From positions 1-34,684 of the forward strand of contig DIGF01000030.1 of NCBI GenBank assembly GCA_002419505.1: 34,684 nucleotides of DNA. The letters run 5' to 3'. The notes under the pieces are model-generated. The model did no database searches. It was not told the origin of the DNA and saw only the letters and a program-made list of their open reading frames with translations. This document shows, piece by piece, positions 8,383 through 15,254 of the stretch (positions are counted from its first letter, which is position 1; each line of letters begins with the position of its first letter). A program made the translations under genes and the position numbers. This DNA comes from Caryophanales bacterium UBA5729. GTDB taxonomy: Bacteria; Bacillota_I; Bacilli_A; Izemoplasmatales; Hujiaoplasmataceae.

Positions 8383-9226
8383 AAATTTTTAGATAGATGG
8401 AAGTATTTTCCGGATCTTTAATAAAAATTCCTTCACTAGTTTCTTGATACTCGATTTGAGCTTTTTTAAGATTGTTTAAAGTATTTAAATACTTTTCACA
8501 AGAAGGATAATTAATCGTGAAACTCTTCATTTGTGGTTGATCAACTTCAGCGTTTTTATTCTTAAACCAAGAGTTAATTGCTAAGTGATGATGATAGTTT
8601 TTATCGCTCATGAAAACAGCTTCATAAATCTCTTCATTGGTAATTTTAAAACCAATGATTTTATTGTAAAAATCCTTAGCTTTTTGTAAATCATTGACCT
8701 GAAGATGTAAATGTCCGATAACAGTAGTTTCTGGCAAATTAGCGAATATTTCAGTTTCATCAGTTTCGTAGTAGACGCCTTTATAATCAAAAGGTTTTGT
8801 GTCCATTTCGATATGTTCGTTATCTTTTTGCCATTCTTGATCGTCTCTGTCGCAAGCAACTTCAATTCCAAAACCGTTAGGATCTCTTAGATAGATTGCT
8901 TCACTTACCTTATGATCAGCAGCACCATCGATTTCGATTTGATTGATAATTAGATGGTGTAAAAACTTACTGAGAGTTTTTCTGTTTGGCAACAATAAAG
9001 CAAAGTGATATATATTCATGTTATTTGATTTAGAAATTTTTTTGTTTTCATATAATCTTAAGATTTCATTTTGGTGATCTACAGTTAAAGATACAAAGTC
9101 TTTTTCTTGTTTTAGAATGCTAAAACCAAGTTTATTAAGATAAAAATCTAGACTTTCATTAAGATTTTTGACATTCAAATCAACTCTTGAGATATGTATC
9201 GCATCCTGATGATAGTAATAAGTCAT
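8381..9226 (-). CDS. VOC superfamily protein with two glyoxalase/extradiol-dioxygenase modules (CatE-like)
   Basis: Tandem vicinal-oxygen-chelate protein resembling Bacillus CatE-type ring-cleaving dioxygenases. The first module begins near residue 10 with HISRVDLNVKNL and carries YHFALLLP and DPNGFGIEVACDRD; the second begins near 155 with IGHLHLQVNDL. The His and Glu residues in these motifs are the usual metal ligands. The ATG at 9226 is chosen because AAAGGAG (9236-9243) lies 9 bases from it; the ATG at 9235 directly abuts the ribosome binding site and is too close. The real substrate is unknown; CatE assignments in genomes without aromatic pathways are often unreliable. Confidence 0.8.
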   Translation of the reverse strand: MTYYYHQDAIHISRVDLNVKNLNESLDFYLNKLGFSILKQEKDFVSLTVDHQNEILRLYENKKISKSNNMNIYHFALLLPNRKTLSKFLHHLIINQIEIDGAADHKVSEAIYLRDPNGFGIEVACDRDDQEWQKDNEHIEMDTKPFDYKGVYYETDETEIFANLPETTVIGHLHLQVNDLQKAKDFYNKIIGFKITNEEIYEAVFMSDKNYHHHLAINSWFKNKNAEVDQPQMKSFTINYPSCEKYLNTLNNLKKAQIEYQETSEGIFIKDPENTSIYLKI

Positions 9227-9331
9227 TAAAATCATCTCCTTTGTTTGTATTATACATAAAATCGCTAGAAAATGCTTATAATATGCTTTTTAATTTATTT
9301 TCAAATATTTCATTTTTTAAGTAAAAAAAAG

Positions 9332-9360
9332 TTGCTTTTTTGTTCATTGTTTGATAATAT
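9332..9360 (+). promoter_or_regulatory. Candidate promoter of the tRNA cluster
   Basis: TTGCTT at 9332-9337 and TAATAT at 9355-9360 have a 17-base spacer. Transcription would begin about 80 bases before tRNA-Arg. The rest of the 9244-9444 interval is very AT-rich and shows no gene. Confidence 0.4.
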
Positions 9361-9444
9361 ATATATCGGCCTTTAATTTAAGGATATGCGATTAGCCTTT
9401 TTATTCACTCAATATGCATGATCCAACAACTTATGGCGACTTAC

Positions 9445-9521
9445 GCGCTCATAGCTCAATTGGATAGAGCGTTTGACTACGGATCAAAAGGTTTCGGGTT
9501 CGACTCCTGATGAGCGCGCCA
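9445..9521 (+). tRNA. tRNA-Arg (anticodon ACG)
   Basis: Complete cloverleaf: acceptor GCGCTCA/TGAGCGC, D-arm with GCTC/GAGC, anticodon stem TTTGA/TCAAA around loop CTACGGA (anticodon ACG), T-arm with GGTTCGACTCC, and an encoded CCA end. ACG normally becomes ICG through TadA and reads CGU, CGC and CGA. Confidence 0.95.
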
Positions 9522-9526
9522 TTATA

Positions 9527-9603
9527 CGGGAAGTAGCTTAGCTTGGTAGAGCGCCTGGTTTGGGACCAGGAGGTCGCAGGTTCAAATCCTGTCTTCCCGA
9601 CCA
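9527..9603 (+). tRNA. tRNA-Pro (anticodon TGG)
   Basis: Acceptor CGGGAAG/CTTCCCG, anticodon stem CCTGG/CCAGG around loop TTTGGGA (anticodon TGG), T-loop GGTTCAAATCC, and encoded CCA. It starts five bases after tRNA-Arg and is therefore in the same transcript. Confidence 0.95.
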
Positions 9604-9613
9604 CGAACAAACA

Positions 9614-9637
9614 AAAGACTAAGGCAACTTAGTCTTT
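9614..9637 (+). terminator. Hairpin between tRNA-Pro and tRNA-Cys
   Basis: AAAGACTAAG/CTTAGTCTTT forms a 10-base stem with loop GCAA; the T run after it is short and interrupted. It is a weak terminator or processing signal, so tRNA-Cys is probably made partly by read-through. Confidence 0.6.
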
Positions 9638-9648
9638 ATCTTTTAAAT

Positions 9649-9722
9649 GGACCCTTAGCCAAGCGGTAAGGCACGGGACTGCAACTCCCCCACCGCCGGT
9701 TCAAATCCGGCAGGGTCCTCCA
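9649..9722 (+). tRNA. tRNA-Cys (anticodon GCA)
   Basis: Acceptor GGACCCT/AGGGTCC, D-arm GCC AAGCGGTAA GGC, anticodon loop CTGCAAC (anticodon GCA), T-arm CGCCGGTTCAAATCCGGC, and encoded CCA. There is a mismatch at the top of the anticodon stem (C27-C43). The sequence resembles tRNA-Cys of Mollicutes and Firmicutes. Confidence 0.94.
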
Positions 9723-9769
9723 AATTAATCTTGAATTGGTTCTATAAAACGAGCTAATTACACAAATTT

Positions 9770-9793
9770 ATGCCCGATTAGGGCATTTTTTTT
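9770..9793 (+). terminator. Intrinsic terminator of the tRNA cluster
   Basis: ATGCCC pairs with GGGCAT across loop GATTA, followed by eight T residues. Confidence 0.75.
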
Positions 9794-9805
9794 ATTTCTT
9801 GCTGA

Positions 9806-9841
9806 TTGATCGATTAGTTCGAATCGTCGATAGGTGATCAA
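9806..9841. repeat. Imperfect 36-base dyad upstream of the ATPase gene
   Basis: TTGATC (9806-9811) and GATCAA (9836-9841) are the outer arms, with GATT/AATC around a TTCGAA centre inside. It lies just after the tRNA terminator at the edge of the accessory block. It may be a protein-binding or recombination site, or may be chance. Confidence 0.35.
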
Positions 9842-9902
9842 GCATAAAGCATTAAAATTGATTACGAGTAATTGAATTCAAATATATTATAATAAACACC
9901 AG

Positions 9903-9956
9903 TCAAAGGCAAAAAAACTAAAAAAAACATATTTTGCTTTACAAAAGGCAAAAAAA
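9903..9956 (+). repeat. Short direct repeat AAAGGCAAAAAAA (two copies)
   Basis: Copies at about 9905 and 9945, 40 bases apart, overlap the candidate promoter TTGCTT (9934-9939) / TAATAC (9958-9963, 18-base spacer) of the ATPase gene. The A-rich tails make chance similarity possible. Confidence 0.35.
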
Positions 9957-9988
9957 ATAATACAATCAAGATGAAGGAGTTGTTGATA

Positions 9989-11161
9989 ATGAAACCTAGA
10001 AATTATTATTTAGAACAACTAATTAGATATCTAGATACAGAATTTGTAAAATTGATTACTGGTGTAAGAAGATCGGGCAAATCATTTTTATTGAAAATGC
10101 TTGAAAATTATCTTCATGAGCTCAATAAAAAAACAATTTACCTTAATTTTGAACATCCAGACACATTTAACATTCAATCAGCCGATAAACTTTATCAATA
10201 TATTAAATCTCAACTAAACTCGGATGAAAAAGTATATTTCTTATTTGATGAGATTGCAGAAGTTGCTGATTGGCAAAAACTAATCAATGGACTTAGAGTT
10301 GCTTTTAACTGTGATATCTATATCACAGGGTCAAATGCCAACATGCTTTCAGGTGAACTTGCAACTTTTCTATCGGGCAGATATGTAGAAATAAAGGTTT
10401 ATCCTTTATCACTAGAGGAATTAAAAGATTTTTCAAAAGCAGAGAGTATCGATCAGTATCTAAAAGAATATATTAAATATGGTGGTTTTCCATCGGTTGT
10501 ACTTACCCAAGATGAGCAAATGAAAAGTGATATTTTGAAAGGTATTTACAATAGCATTCTTTTAAAAGATGTTTCAATTCGAGGAAATATTACTCAAATT
10601 GATGTGCTCATGAAGCTTTCACTCTATATGCTTGATAATATAGGTAAGTCCGTTTCAAGTTCTAAAATATCGAATTACTTTAAATCCATGAATCAAATTG
10701 TAAAACCTGAGACAATCAATAAATACCTTCAACTTTTAGAGAACGCATTTATTTTTTATAAAGCAACTAGATATGACATTCGAGGAAAAGAGCATTTAAA
10801 AACACTAGGAAAGTATTATGTTATAGACCTTGGATTAAAAAATATTATGCTGGGGCGCATGAATAGTAATCTTGGTTCTATGATAGAAAATATTGTCTAT
10901 CTAAAACTTATTAAAGATGGATGGCATGTTTTTGTTGGAAAATATGATGACTTAGAGATAGATTTTGTTTGCTTCAATGGTAATCGTACAAAATATGTTC
11001 AAGTTGCCTTAAGTATACCTGAGAATAGTACTAGAGAAACGGATAACTTATTAGTTGTAAAAGATAATTATGAAAGAGTAATCGTGACTTATGATTACAA
11101 AGATGTAGGAATAATTGACGGAATAAAGATAGTCCATTTGACAACATTTTTAGTTGAATAG
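9989..11161 (+). CDS. AAA-family ATPase with DUF4143 C-terminal domain (AAA_14 + DUF4143)
   Basis: Cytoplasmic P-loop protein of the widespread AAA_14/DUF4143 type; the family's cellular role is unsettled, and it is scattered and horizontally mobile. Walker A GVRRSGKS is at residues 25-32 and Walker B LFDE (D87, E88) follows. TGSNANML is the sensor region. The C-terminal third (from about residue 200) with YVIDLGLKN and a nuclease-like region EIDFVCF fits DUF4143, which has a PD-(D/E)xK-like fold. The ATG at 9989 is chosen because AAGGAG (9974-9979) lies 9 bases upstream; the ATG at 9971 overlaps that ribosome binding site. It is the first gene after the tRNA cluster and probably part of acquired DNA. 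Confidence 0.88.
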   Translation: MKPRNYYLEQLIRYLDTEFVKLITGVRRSGKSFLLKMLENYLHELNKKTIYLNFEHPDTFNIQSADKLYQYIKSQLNSDEKVYFLFDEIAEVADWQKLINGLRVAFNCDIYITGSNANMLSGELATFLSGRYVEIKVYPLSLEELKDFSKAESIDQYLKEYIKYGGFPSVVLTQDEQMKSDILKGIYNSILLKDVSIRGNITQIDVLMKLSLYMLDNIGKSVSSSKISNYFKSMNQIVKPETINKYLQLLENAFIFYKATRYDIRGKEHLKTLGKYYVIDLGLKNIMLGRMNSNLGSMIENIVYLKLIKDGWHVFVGKYDDLEIDFVCFNGNRTKYVQVALSIPENSTRETDNLLVVKDNYERVIVTYDYKDVGIIDGIKIVHLTTFLVE

Positions 11162-11166
11162 ATAAT
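11138..11166 (+). promoter_or_regulatory. Near-consensus promoter inside the end of the ATPase gene
   Basis: TTGACA (11138-11143), a 17-base spacer and GATAAT (11161-11166) form a promoter that would start transcription near 11173, 28 bases before the TTG start of the next gene. The -35 lies in the coding region of the ATPase gene. Confidence 0.65.
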
Positions 11167-11200
11167 AGAATATAATTATCATATTAGGAGGAAAATATAT

Positions 11201-12067
11201 TTGGCAAAAAGCAAGATTTATTTCAGCATCAACATGGCTTTTTATTTAGATATAGTCATATTATCTATTGTTATTTCTAATTTTGGACAACAAGCAACAA
11301 ATGGATTTTTTGTTGTCTCACCGTATTTTTTCATTTTTATTTTTGCAAGCTATTTTAAAATTTTTCAACCTAATATTAGAAAGTATTATGGGTTATCATT
11401 CTTTACAAAGGTATTGCTAGTCTTATTAGGTTATATTGCAGGAAAATATGCAATATTGTCAACTGAACAAGTTCTGTTATTTTGCGCTTTATTATGCCTA
11501 ATATTTGTATCGTATATGTTAGATAACTACATATTTCATAGCAAAAAGTTTAAAGATGTTTTTTTGAGCAGTTATAAAATACCGGATTTGACTGCAGATA
11601 ATATATCCATCATTGTCAATGATGAGAAATTAGCAAATTTACTAGATGAATCGAAAAAAATGATTTCTAAGTTGCATTTTAATACTTTTTGTTTAGGTTT
11701 TTCATATACTTTGATAATAATGTCAATAATATTTATGAATAGCAATATAGTTAAAATCGTTGGAATCGCATTGATGATTACTAGTCTATTACTATGTCTC
11801 TATATACTAATCATCTTTTTTAGGGATTTTATCATAAGTAAAAAAATAGATACGAAATTAGGCGTTTGTGCTATTGTTACATCTTTATTTCCATATTCAT
11901 TATATATGTTTCAAGGACTTGTACTTAGAAGTTCTAATACTTACGTATTTGTCTTTCTAATTCTATTTATTCTCCCTTATTGGTTTATACATAAGAATGA
12001 AGCAAAGTCATTATGGATGAATTTTATGGAAGAATACAAAGAGAAGACTGGAGCAAATAATGTTTGA
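11201..12067 (+). CDS. Multi-pass membrane protein, unknown function
   Basis: Not recognised. 288 residues with about eight hydrophobic helices in three blocks: two in residues 10-55, two or three in 65-112, a soluble central portion (about 113-155) rich in charged residues, and three or four from 160 to the end. The C-terminus is hydrophilic and probably cytoplasmic. The start is a TTG with AGGAGG at 11186-11191, 9 bases upstream; no in-frame ATG precedes the first helix except M12. It has its own promoter in the end of the upstream ATPase gene and no terminator directly after it. AT-rich codon use resembles the other genes of the 9989-14991 block. Confidence 0.6.
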   Translation: MAKSKIYFSINMAFYLDIVILSIVISNFGQQATNGFFVVSPYFFIFIFASYFKIFQPNIRKYYGLSFFTKVLLVLLGYIAGKYAILSTEQVLLFCALLCLIFVSYMLDNYIFHSKKFKDVFLSSYKIPDLTADNISIIVNDEKLANLLDESKKMISKLHFNTFCLGFSYTLIIMSIIFMNSNIVKIVGIALMITSLLLCLYILIIFFRDFIISKKIDTKLGVCAIVTSLFPYSLYMFQGLVLRSSNTYVFVFLILFILPYWFIHKNEAKSLWMNFMEEYKEKTGANNV

Positions 12068-12194
12068 GCTACTAGAATTTTGCTCTACATCCTATACCAT
12101 CATCACATCAAAATAGCAGAGATAGTATTTGTAAACTGCACTTGTTGATATAGTTCTTAATAAGGTGTTTTAGAATTTTCTAGGAAATTACTTT

Positions 12195-12326
12195 CTCGAT
12201 TTTTCCACTATTTACCAAGTTAGGTCATTTTCTTACCAGTTGTAGAACTTTCCGATTCTTCCATGAATTACCCATGGATTCCACTATTAACTCGATTTTT
12301 CCAGATTAGGCATTTTCTTACCAGTT
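12195..12326. repeat. Direct repeat pair with a degenerate TGGAAAAATC-like array
   Basis: Two long copies: CTCGATTTTTCCA (12195-12207) followed by TTAGGTCATTTTCTTACCAG (from 12220), and CTCGATTTTTCCA (12291-12303) followed by TTAGGCATTTTCTTACCAGT (from 12306). Between them are related pieces, CCGATTCTTCCA and GGATTCCACTATTA. Read on the minus strand the block is a run of about seven TGGWAAGAAAAT or TGGAARAATC units in roughly 135 bases. Confidence 0.7.
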
Positions 12327-12390
12327 AAGGTTTTTTAGCACTAAGAACACGACCCTTTTAGGTTAACAGAGACTCCAATAACTAATTAAG

Positions 12391-12421
12391 GGTTTGAACT
12401 TTTCTGTTCAAATCTTTTTTT
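12391..12421 (+). terminator. Intrinsic terminator without an obvious gene
   Basis: GGTTTGAAC (12391-12399) pairs with GTTCAAATC (12406-12414), one G-T wobble, loop TTTTCT, then seven T residues. It points to a transcript coming from 11201-12067 or from the repeat region. Confidence 0.65.
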
Positions 12422-12466
12422 AACGGTTTTTTATTCAAGTGAGCGCAACTAATTAAGACAAACATA

Positions 12467-12573
12467 TGTAAAATGCGACTGAAACAAAAATAGTCGCATT
12501 TTACATTCTATATTGACTAATTTGGATATCGATGATATAATATAGTAAAATGCGACTATAAAGCAAAAAGTCG
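12467..12573 (+). promoter_or_regulatory. AbiE-like promoter flanked by operator repeats
   Basis: TTGACT (12513-12518), a 17-base spacer and TATAAT (12536-12541) form a near-consensus promoter. Just upstream is a perfect 14-base inverted repeat, TGTAAAATGCGACT (12467-12480) and AGTCGCATTTTACA (12492-12505). A third copy, GTAAAATGCGACT (12545-12557), sits over the transcription start and is followed by a partial inverted arm AGTCG (12569-12573). This is the arrangement expected of an AbiEi-type autorepressor. Confidence 0.8.
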
Positions 12574-12591
12574 TAAATTACAGGTGGTAAT

Positions 12592-13383
12592 ATGAGTAAA
12601 AAATTATTTGATAACTTCTATGATGAGTTTGTCATAGGAAGTATAACTAGTAAAAGCGAACTTACATCTTATATAAACAAATATTATAAAGACTTAAAAC
12701 CAATTACACTAGCATGGCGAATATTTGATTTAAAAAATGCAGGCTATATTCAAGATATTGGAAATAATGAGTATAGAGTGGTTGATGAAAAACAAAGTCA
12801 AATGTTCGGAATGGTCATTGATACAAAAATACTTGATTTTTTAATGAAATACAACAAAAAGTTTAAAACATACAAAAGTGATTATTTTGATATAGACATA
12901 AAAATATCTATTTGGGAAACATATGTGCTGAATCAATTTATGTCACATCAGATGTATAAAAACTTTATTATTATTGAAGTTGATGAATCAAGAATTGATA
13001 ATTTGTTTTATGAAATGAAAGAGGATTTTAAAGATGTTGTTCCACTGAGTAAAGTAACAGGGTTTGATTATTTAAGTTACAAGCTTCAGAATGTTATTAT
13101 TATACAAAAATTACCCAAAAGATCCCCTTTATATGCAAATAAAAAAAATAACTATGTTTCGATACCTAAACCAGAAAAAATATTAGTTGATTTACTTGTG
13201 TATAACGAGAATATATATAACATAGATCGAAATGAAATTTTAAGTATTTATAGAAATATGATTCAAAAATATAGAGTTAGCTTTACAACGCTATTATCTT
13301 ATGCACGAGTTCGAGGACAAAATATCAAGAATAAAGTTCAAAAAATATTAGATGAATTAAGGACAATCGATTATGATAGATAA
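12592..13383 (+). CDS. AbiEi-like antitoxin / transcriptional repressor (DUF6577-type)
   Basis: 263-residue basic protein, probable antitoxin of a type IV toxin-antitoxin pair. The first 70 residues look like a winged helix-turn-helix (LTSYINKYYKD, then LAWRIFDLKNAGYIQDIGN, then a beta wing), and the rest resembles the alpha/beta C-terminal domain of AbiEi relatives, with RSPLY and PEKILVDLLV motifs. AGGTGG precedes the ATG by about 6 bases. Its coding end overlaps the AbiEii-like gene by 11 bases, so the two are co-translated. Known AbiEi proteins counteract the toxin and repress their own promoter through inverted repeats; the flanking repeats support the same here. Assignment to DUF6577 is from memory of the family and should be checked. 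Confidence 0.72.
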   Translation: MSKKLFDNFYDEFVIGSITSKSELTSYINKYYKDLKPITLAWRIFDLKNAGYIQDIGNNEYRVVDEKQSQMFGMVIDTKILDFLMKYNKKFKTYKSDYFDIDIKISIWETYVLNQFMSHQMYKNFIIIEVDESRIDNLFYEMKEDFKDVVPLSKVTGFDYLSYKLQNVIIIQKLPKRSPLYANKKNNYVSIPKPEKILVDLLVYNENIYNIDRNEILSIYRNMIQKYRVSFTTLLSYARVRGQNIKNKVQKILDELRTIDYDR

Positions 13384-14440
13384 GCAAACATTTAGCAAAG
13401 AGTGGATTCTTAAAGTTAAAGGCGTTGAAAGAAGCGATCAAGGGATTATTGAAAGACAAATATATGCATTGCATTTACTTGAGACATTGAGGAATAGTTT
13501 TGAAAACTTTATTTTTAAAGGTGGAACATGCTTATCTCTTATCGCTGAGGAATTCCCAAGATTTTCAGTCGATATTGATATATTGGTTAAACCTCAGTTC
13601 AAGCCATTCTTTGACACAAAAAATCTATCTATGATGATAAAAAATTCTGAATTTCAGCGCGTTGTAGAAGACGTTCGTCAGCCAAGACATGATATTGATA
13701 AACAACATTTTGAATTTTACTATAATGGAGCTATCAATGGCGAAACATATATATTGCTAGATATTGTATATGATGAATCGAAATATAAAGATTTGATTCA
13801 TGTTGATATAATGAATTACTTGATAAAAACTACTAATCCTAATGTGAGTGTAATAGCACCATCAGTTCATGATTTATTAGCTGATAAACTCTGTGCATTT
13901 GCGCCAAATACCGTTGGTAAAAAATTGAACGAAAACAGGGATATAGAAGTTGTTAAACAAATGTTTGATGTATCTTTTTTAATGAAACGTTATCCGTTTT
14001 CACCTTCATATAAAACTATATATGAAAGTATAACTCAGATTGAAATTAAACGAAGAAATTTAAAAATTGAAGTAATTGATGTACTTAATGACACAATCAA
14101 AACAAGCCTAAATATTATTTCTGAAGGTAGTCTTGATTCAAACCAATATCAACTTATCAAAAATGCTATTAAAGGATTTTCATCATTTACTAGAGATTTA
14201 TCCTATAATGTAGATAAAGCAAAAGAGTCAGCCCTTGATGTACTACATGCATCATTATTGGTTTTTGCAGGCAATGAAGATAACCTACTAAAAATTACCG
14301 ATGAACAAACAGAATTTTTGAAAGAATACCGAATATTTAAGCGTTCAAGAAAGCAGCTAGCAGCTATCAATCCTGAGTTACCTAAATTGTTTAATATTTG
14401 TCTTATGTGTATGTCGCATTATAAAATATCATTGTCTTAA
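13373..14440 (+). CDS. AbiEii/AbiGii-family nucleotidyltransferase toxin
   Basis: Toxin of an AbiE-like (type IV) system, DNA polymerase beta-like nucleotidyltransferase fold. Motifs present: FKGGT (residues 48-52), RFSVDIDI with D67 and D69 as metal ligands, LLDIVYD as the third acidic strand, and the helix DLLADKLCAF followed by NRDIEVVKQMFD. In studied members such toxins modify tRNA 3' ends or other targets and stop growth, often to block phage. 355 residues is slightly longer than the shortest members because of a helical C-terminal extension (after about residue 270). The ribosome binding site AAGGA (13359-13363) lies inside the antitoxin gene. It is most likely active, since no key residue is missing. 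Confidence 0.88.
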   Translation: MIDKQTFSKEWILKVKGVERSDQGIIERQIYALHLLETLRNSFENFIFKGGTCLSLIAEEFPRFSVDIDILVKPQFKPFFDTKNLSMMIKNSEFQRVVEDVRQPRHDIDKQHFEFYYNGAINGETYILLDIVYDESKYKDLIHVDIMNYLIKTTNPNVSVIAPSVHDLLADKLCAFAPNTVGKKLNENRDIEVVKQMFDVSFLMKRYPFSPSYKTIYESITQIEIKRRNLKIEVIDVLNDTIKTSLNIISEGSLDSNQYQLIKNAIKGFSSFTRDLSYNVDKAKESALDVLHASLLVFAGNEDNLLKITDEQTEFLKEYRIFKRSRKQLAAINPELPKLFNICLMCMSHYKISLS

Positions 14441-14487
14441 TATCAGATTAGGATGAGAATATAATTATGTTTGAGAAGGAGTAGAAT

Positions 14488-14991
14488 ATGTATCTTCAAT
14501 GTACTAATAAAATGTTAGATTTTCTAAAAGTGAAAACAGAGGAACTAAACTCAGACAATAACATCTATGCATGGCATATAAACTATATGATTATTCTAAG
14601 AAGAAAATTCATTGTTTTAATGAATGATTTAACCAGGTACTCAGTCGTCCTATATGGCTTAAAGAAAACCGATTTTAAAGACCCTATATGTATTCTTCAA
14701 AAAGCAATCATGATAACTATGCATTTTGATGGTTTTGCTCAAGAGTTAGTATTGAAATACGTAAATGGAATAACTGAAGTAACATATAGTAAAACAAAAA
14801 ACAGAATGCTAGTATCTCAATTAAATAGAGCTATGCAAGATGCTGATTGGTACGCTCACGATTGTTTATACGATCAGATATTTCAACTTGAAATATCTCA
14901 ACATTTAAATAATGGACTTGTGGGTTCAAACAATTGGAAAGAAGTGCATTGTCCTAAGGATAAAATGTTAAAATATTTGGAAATGTTGTAA
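14488..14991 (+). CDS. DUF6933 domain protein, unknown function
   Basis: 167-residue soluble protein matching the DUF6933 pattern: MYLQCTNKMLDFLKV at the start, WHINYMIILRRKFIVLMND and RYSVVLYGLK in the first half, then a segment with KTKNRMLVSQLNRAM. GAAGGAG (14475-14481) is its ribosome binding site. It follows the toxin gene by 47 bases, where a TATAAT-like element (14460-14465) without a good -35 is seen, so it is either in the AbiE-like transcript or has its own weak promoter. The family has no established biochemical role. Position suggests either a cargo gene of the same island or a third component. Confidence 0.65.
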   Translation: MYLQCTNKMLDFLKVKTEELNSDNNIYAWHINYMIILRRKFIVLMNDLTRYSVVLYGLKKTDFKDPICILQKAIMITMHFDGFAQELVLKYVNGITEVTYSKTKNRMLVSQLNRAMQDADWYAHDCLYDQIFQLEISQHLNNGLVGSNNWKEVHCPKDKMLKYLEML

Positions 14992-15098
14992 TTTGATATA
15001 ATCCAATATAAAACAATACTAAGGATATTAATTGAATAGGATAAATATAAAAAATCATATATTTTAGAGTAAAATAAACACCATACTAATAACATAGC

Positions 15099-15148
15099 AA
15101 ACTTGGTTGTGACAACCTCAAAAGTGACATAAACTTGGTTATGACAAC
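15099..15148. repeat. Tandem 18-base repeats with palindromic core (operator-like)
   Basis: AAACTTGGTTGTGACAAC (15099-15116) and AAACTTGGTTATGACAAC (15131-15148) differ by one base and are spaced 14 bases apart. The first contains GGTTGTGACAACC, a near-perfect palindrome with a single central base. No gene start lies directly next to them. Confidence 0.65.
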
Positions 15149-15164
15149 ACAATGGCAAAATTAC

Positions 15165-15193
15165 AAAGATGCTTTTTATAAAGGCGTCTTTTA
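15165..15193 (+). terminator. Probable terminator of the island's last plus-strand transcript
   Basis: AAAGATGC and GCGTCTTT form a stem with one G-T wobble and a T-rich tail. It lies about 175 bases after the DUF6933 stop. Confidence 0.5.
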
Positions 15194-15254
15194 TTTAAAT
15201 CTAGATTGAAAGTGCAAATAATTCTTATATAGATTAATAACTTTTTAATGGTCA

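Larger units (their letters stand above)
12068..12466. other. Non-coding stretch with repeats and an orphan terminator
   Basis: No convincing gene is seen on either strand across this part of the 524-base gap before the AbiE-like pair. It contains the CTCGATTTTTCCA / CATTTTCTTACCAGTT repeat array (12195-12326), a terminator with no evident gene upstream (12391-12421) and two copies of AACTAATTAAG (about 12380 and 12448). A decayed mobile element or unrecognised small RNA is possible. Confidence 0.5.

Noticed and set aside
9905..9956. Target-site duplication of an insertion
   Set aside because: The repeat is mostly a poly-A tail behind AAAGGC and no insertion-sequence end is seen.
12406..12414. 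GTTCAAATC matching the T-arm of tRNA-Cys, as an att site
   Set aside because: Nine bases only, inside a terminator stem, in AT-rich DNA; the match does not extend into the acceptor end as a real attachment site would.
12440..12580. CRISPR array suggested by the GTAAAATGCGACT copies
   Set aside because: Only three copies, two of them inverted, irregular spacing and a promoter in the middle; no cas genes.
15099..15148. Operators of the same TetR protein as at 20908-20978
   Set aside because: The shared TGACAA core is suggestive but the TGACA-4-TGTCA pattern is not present, so they are treated as a different site.
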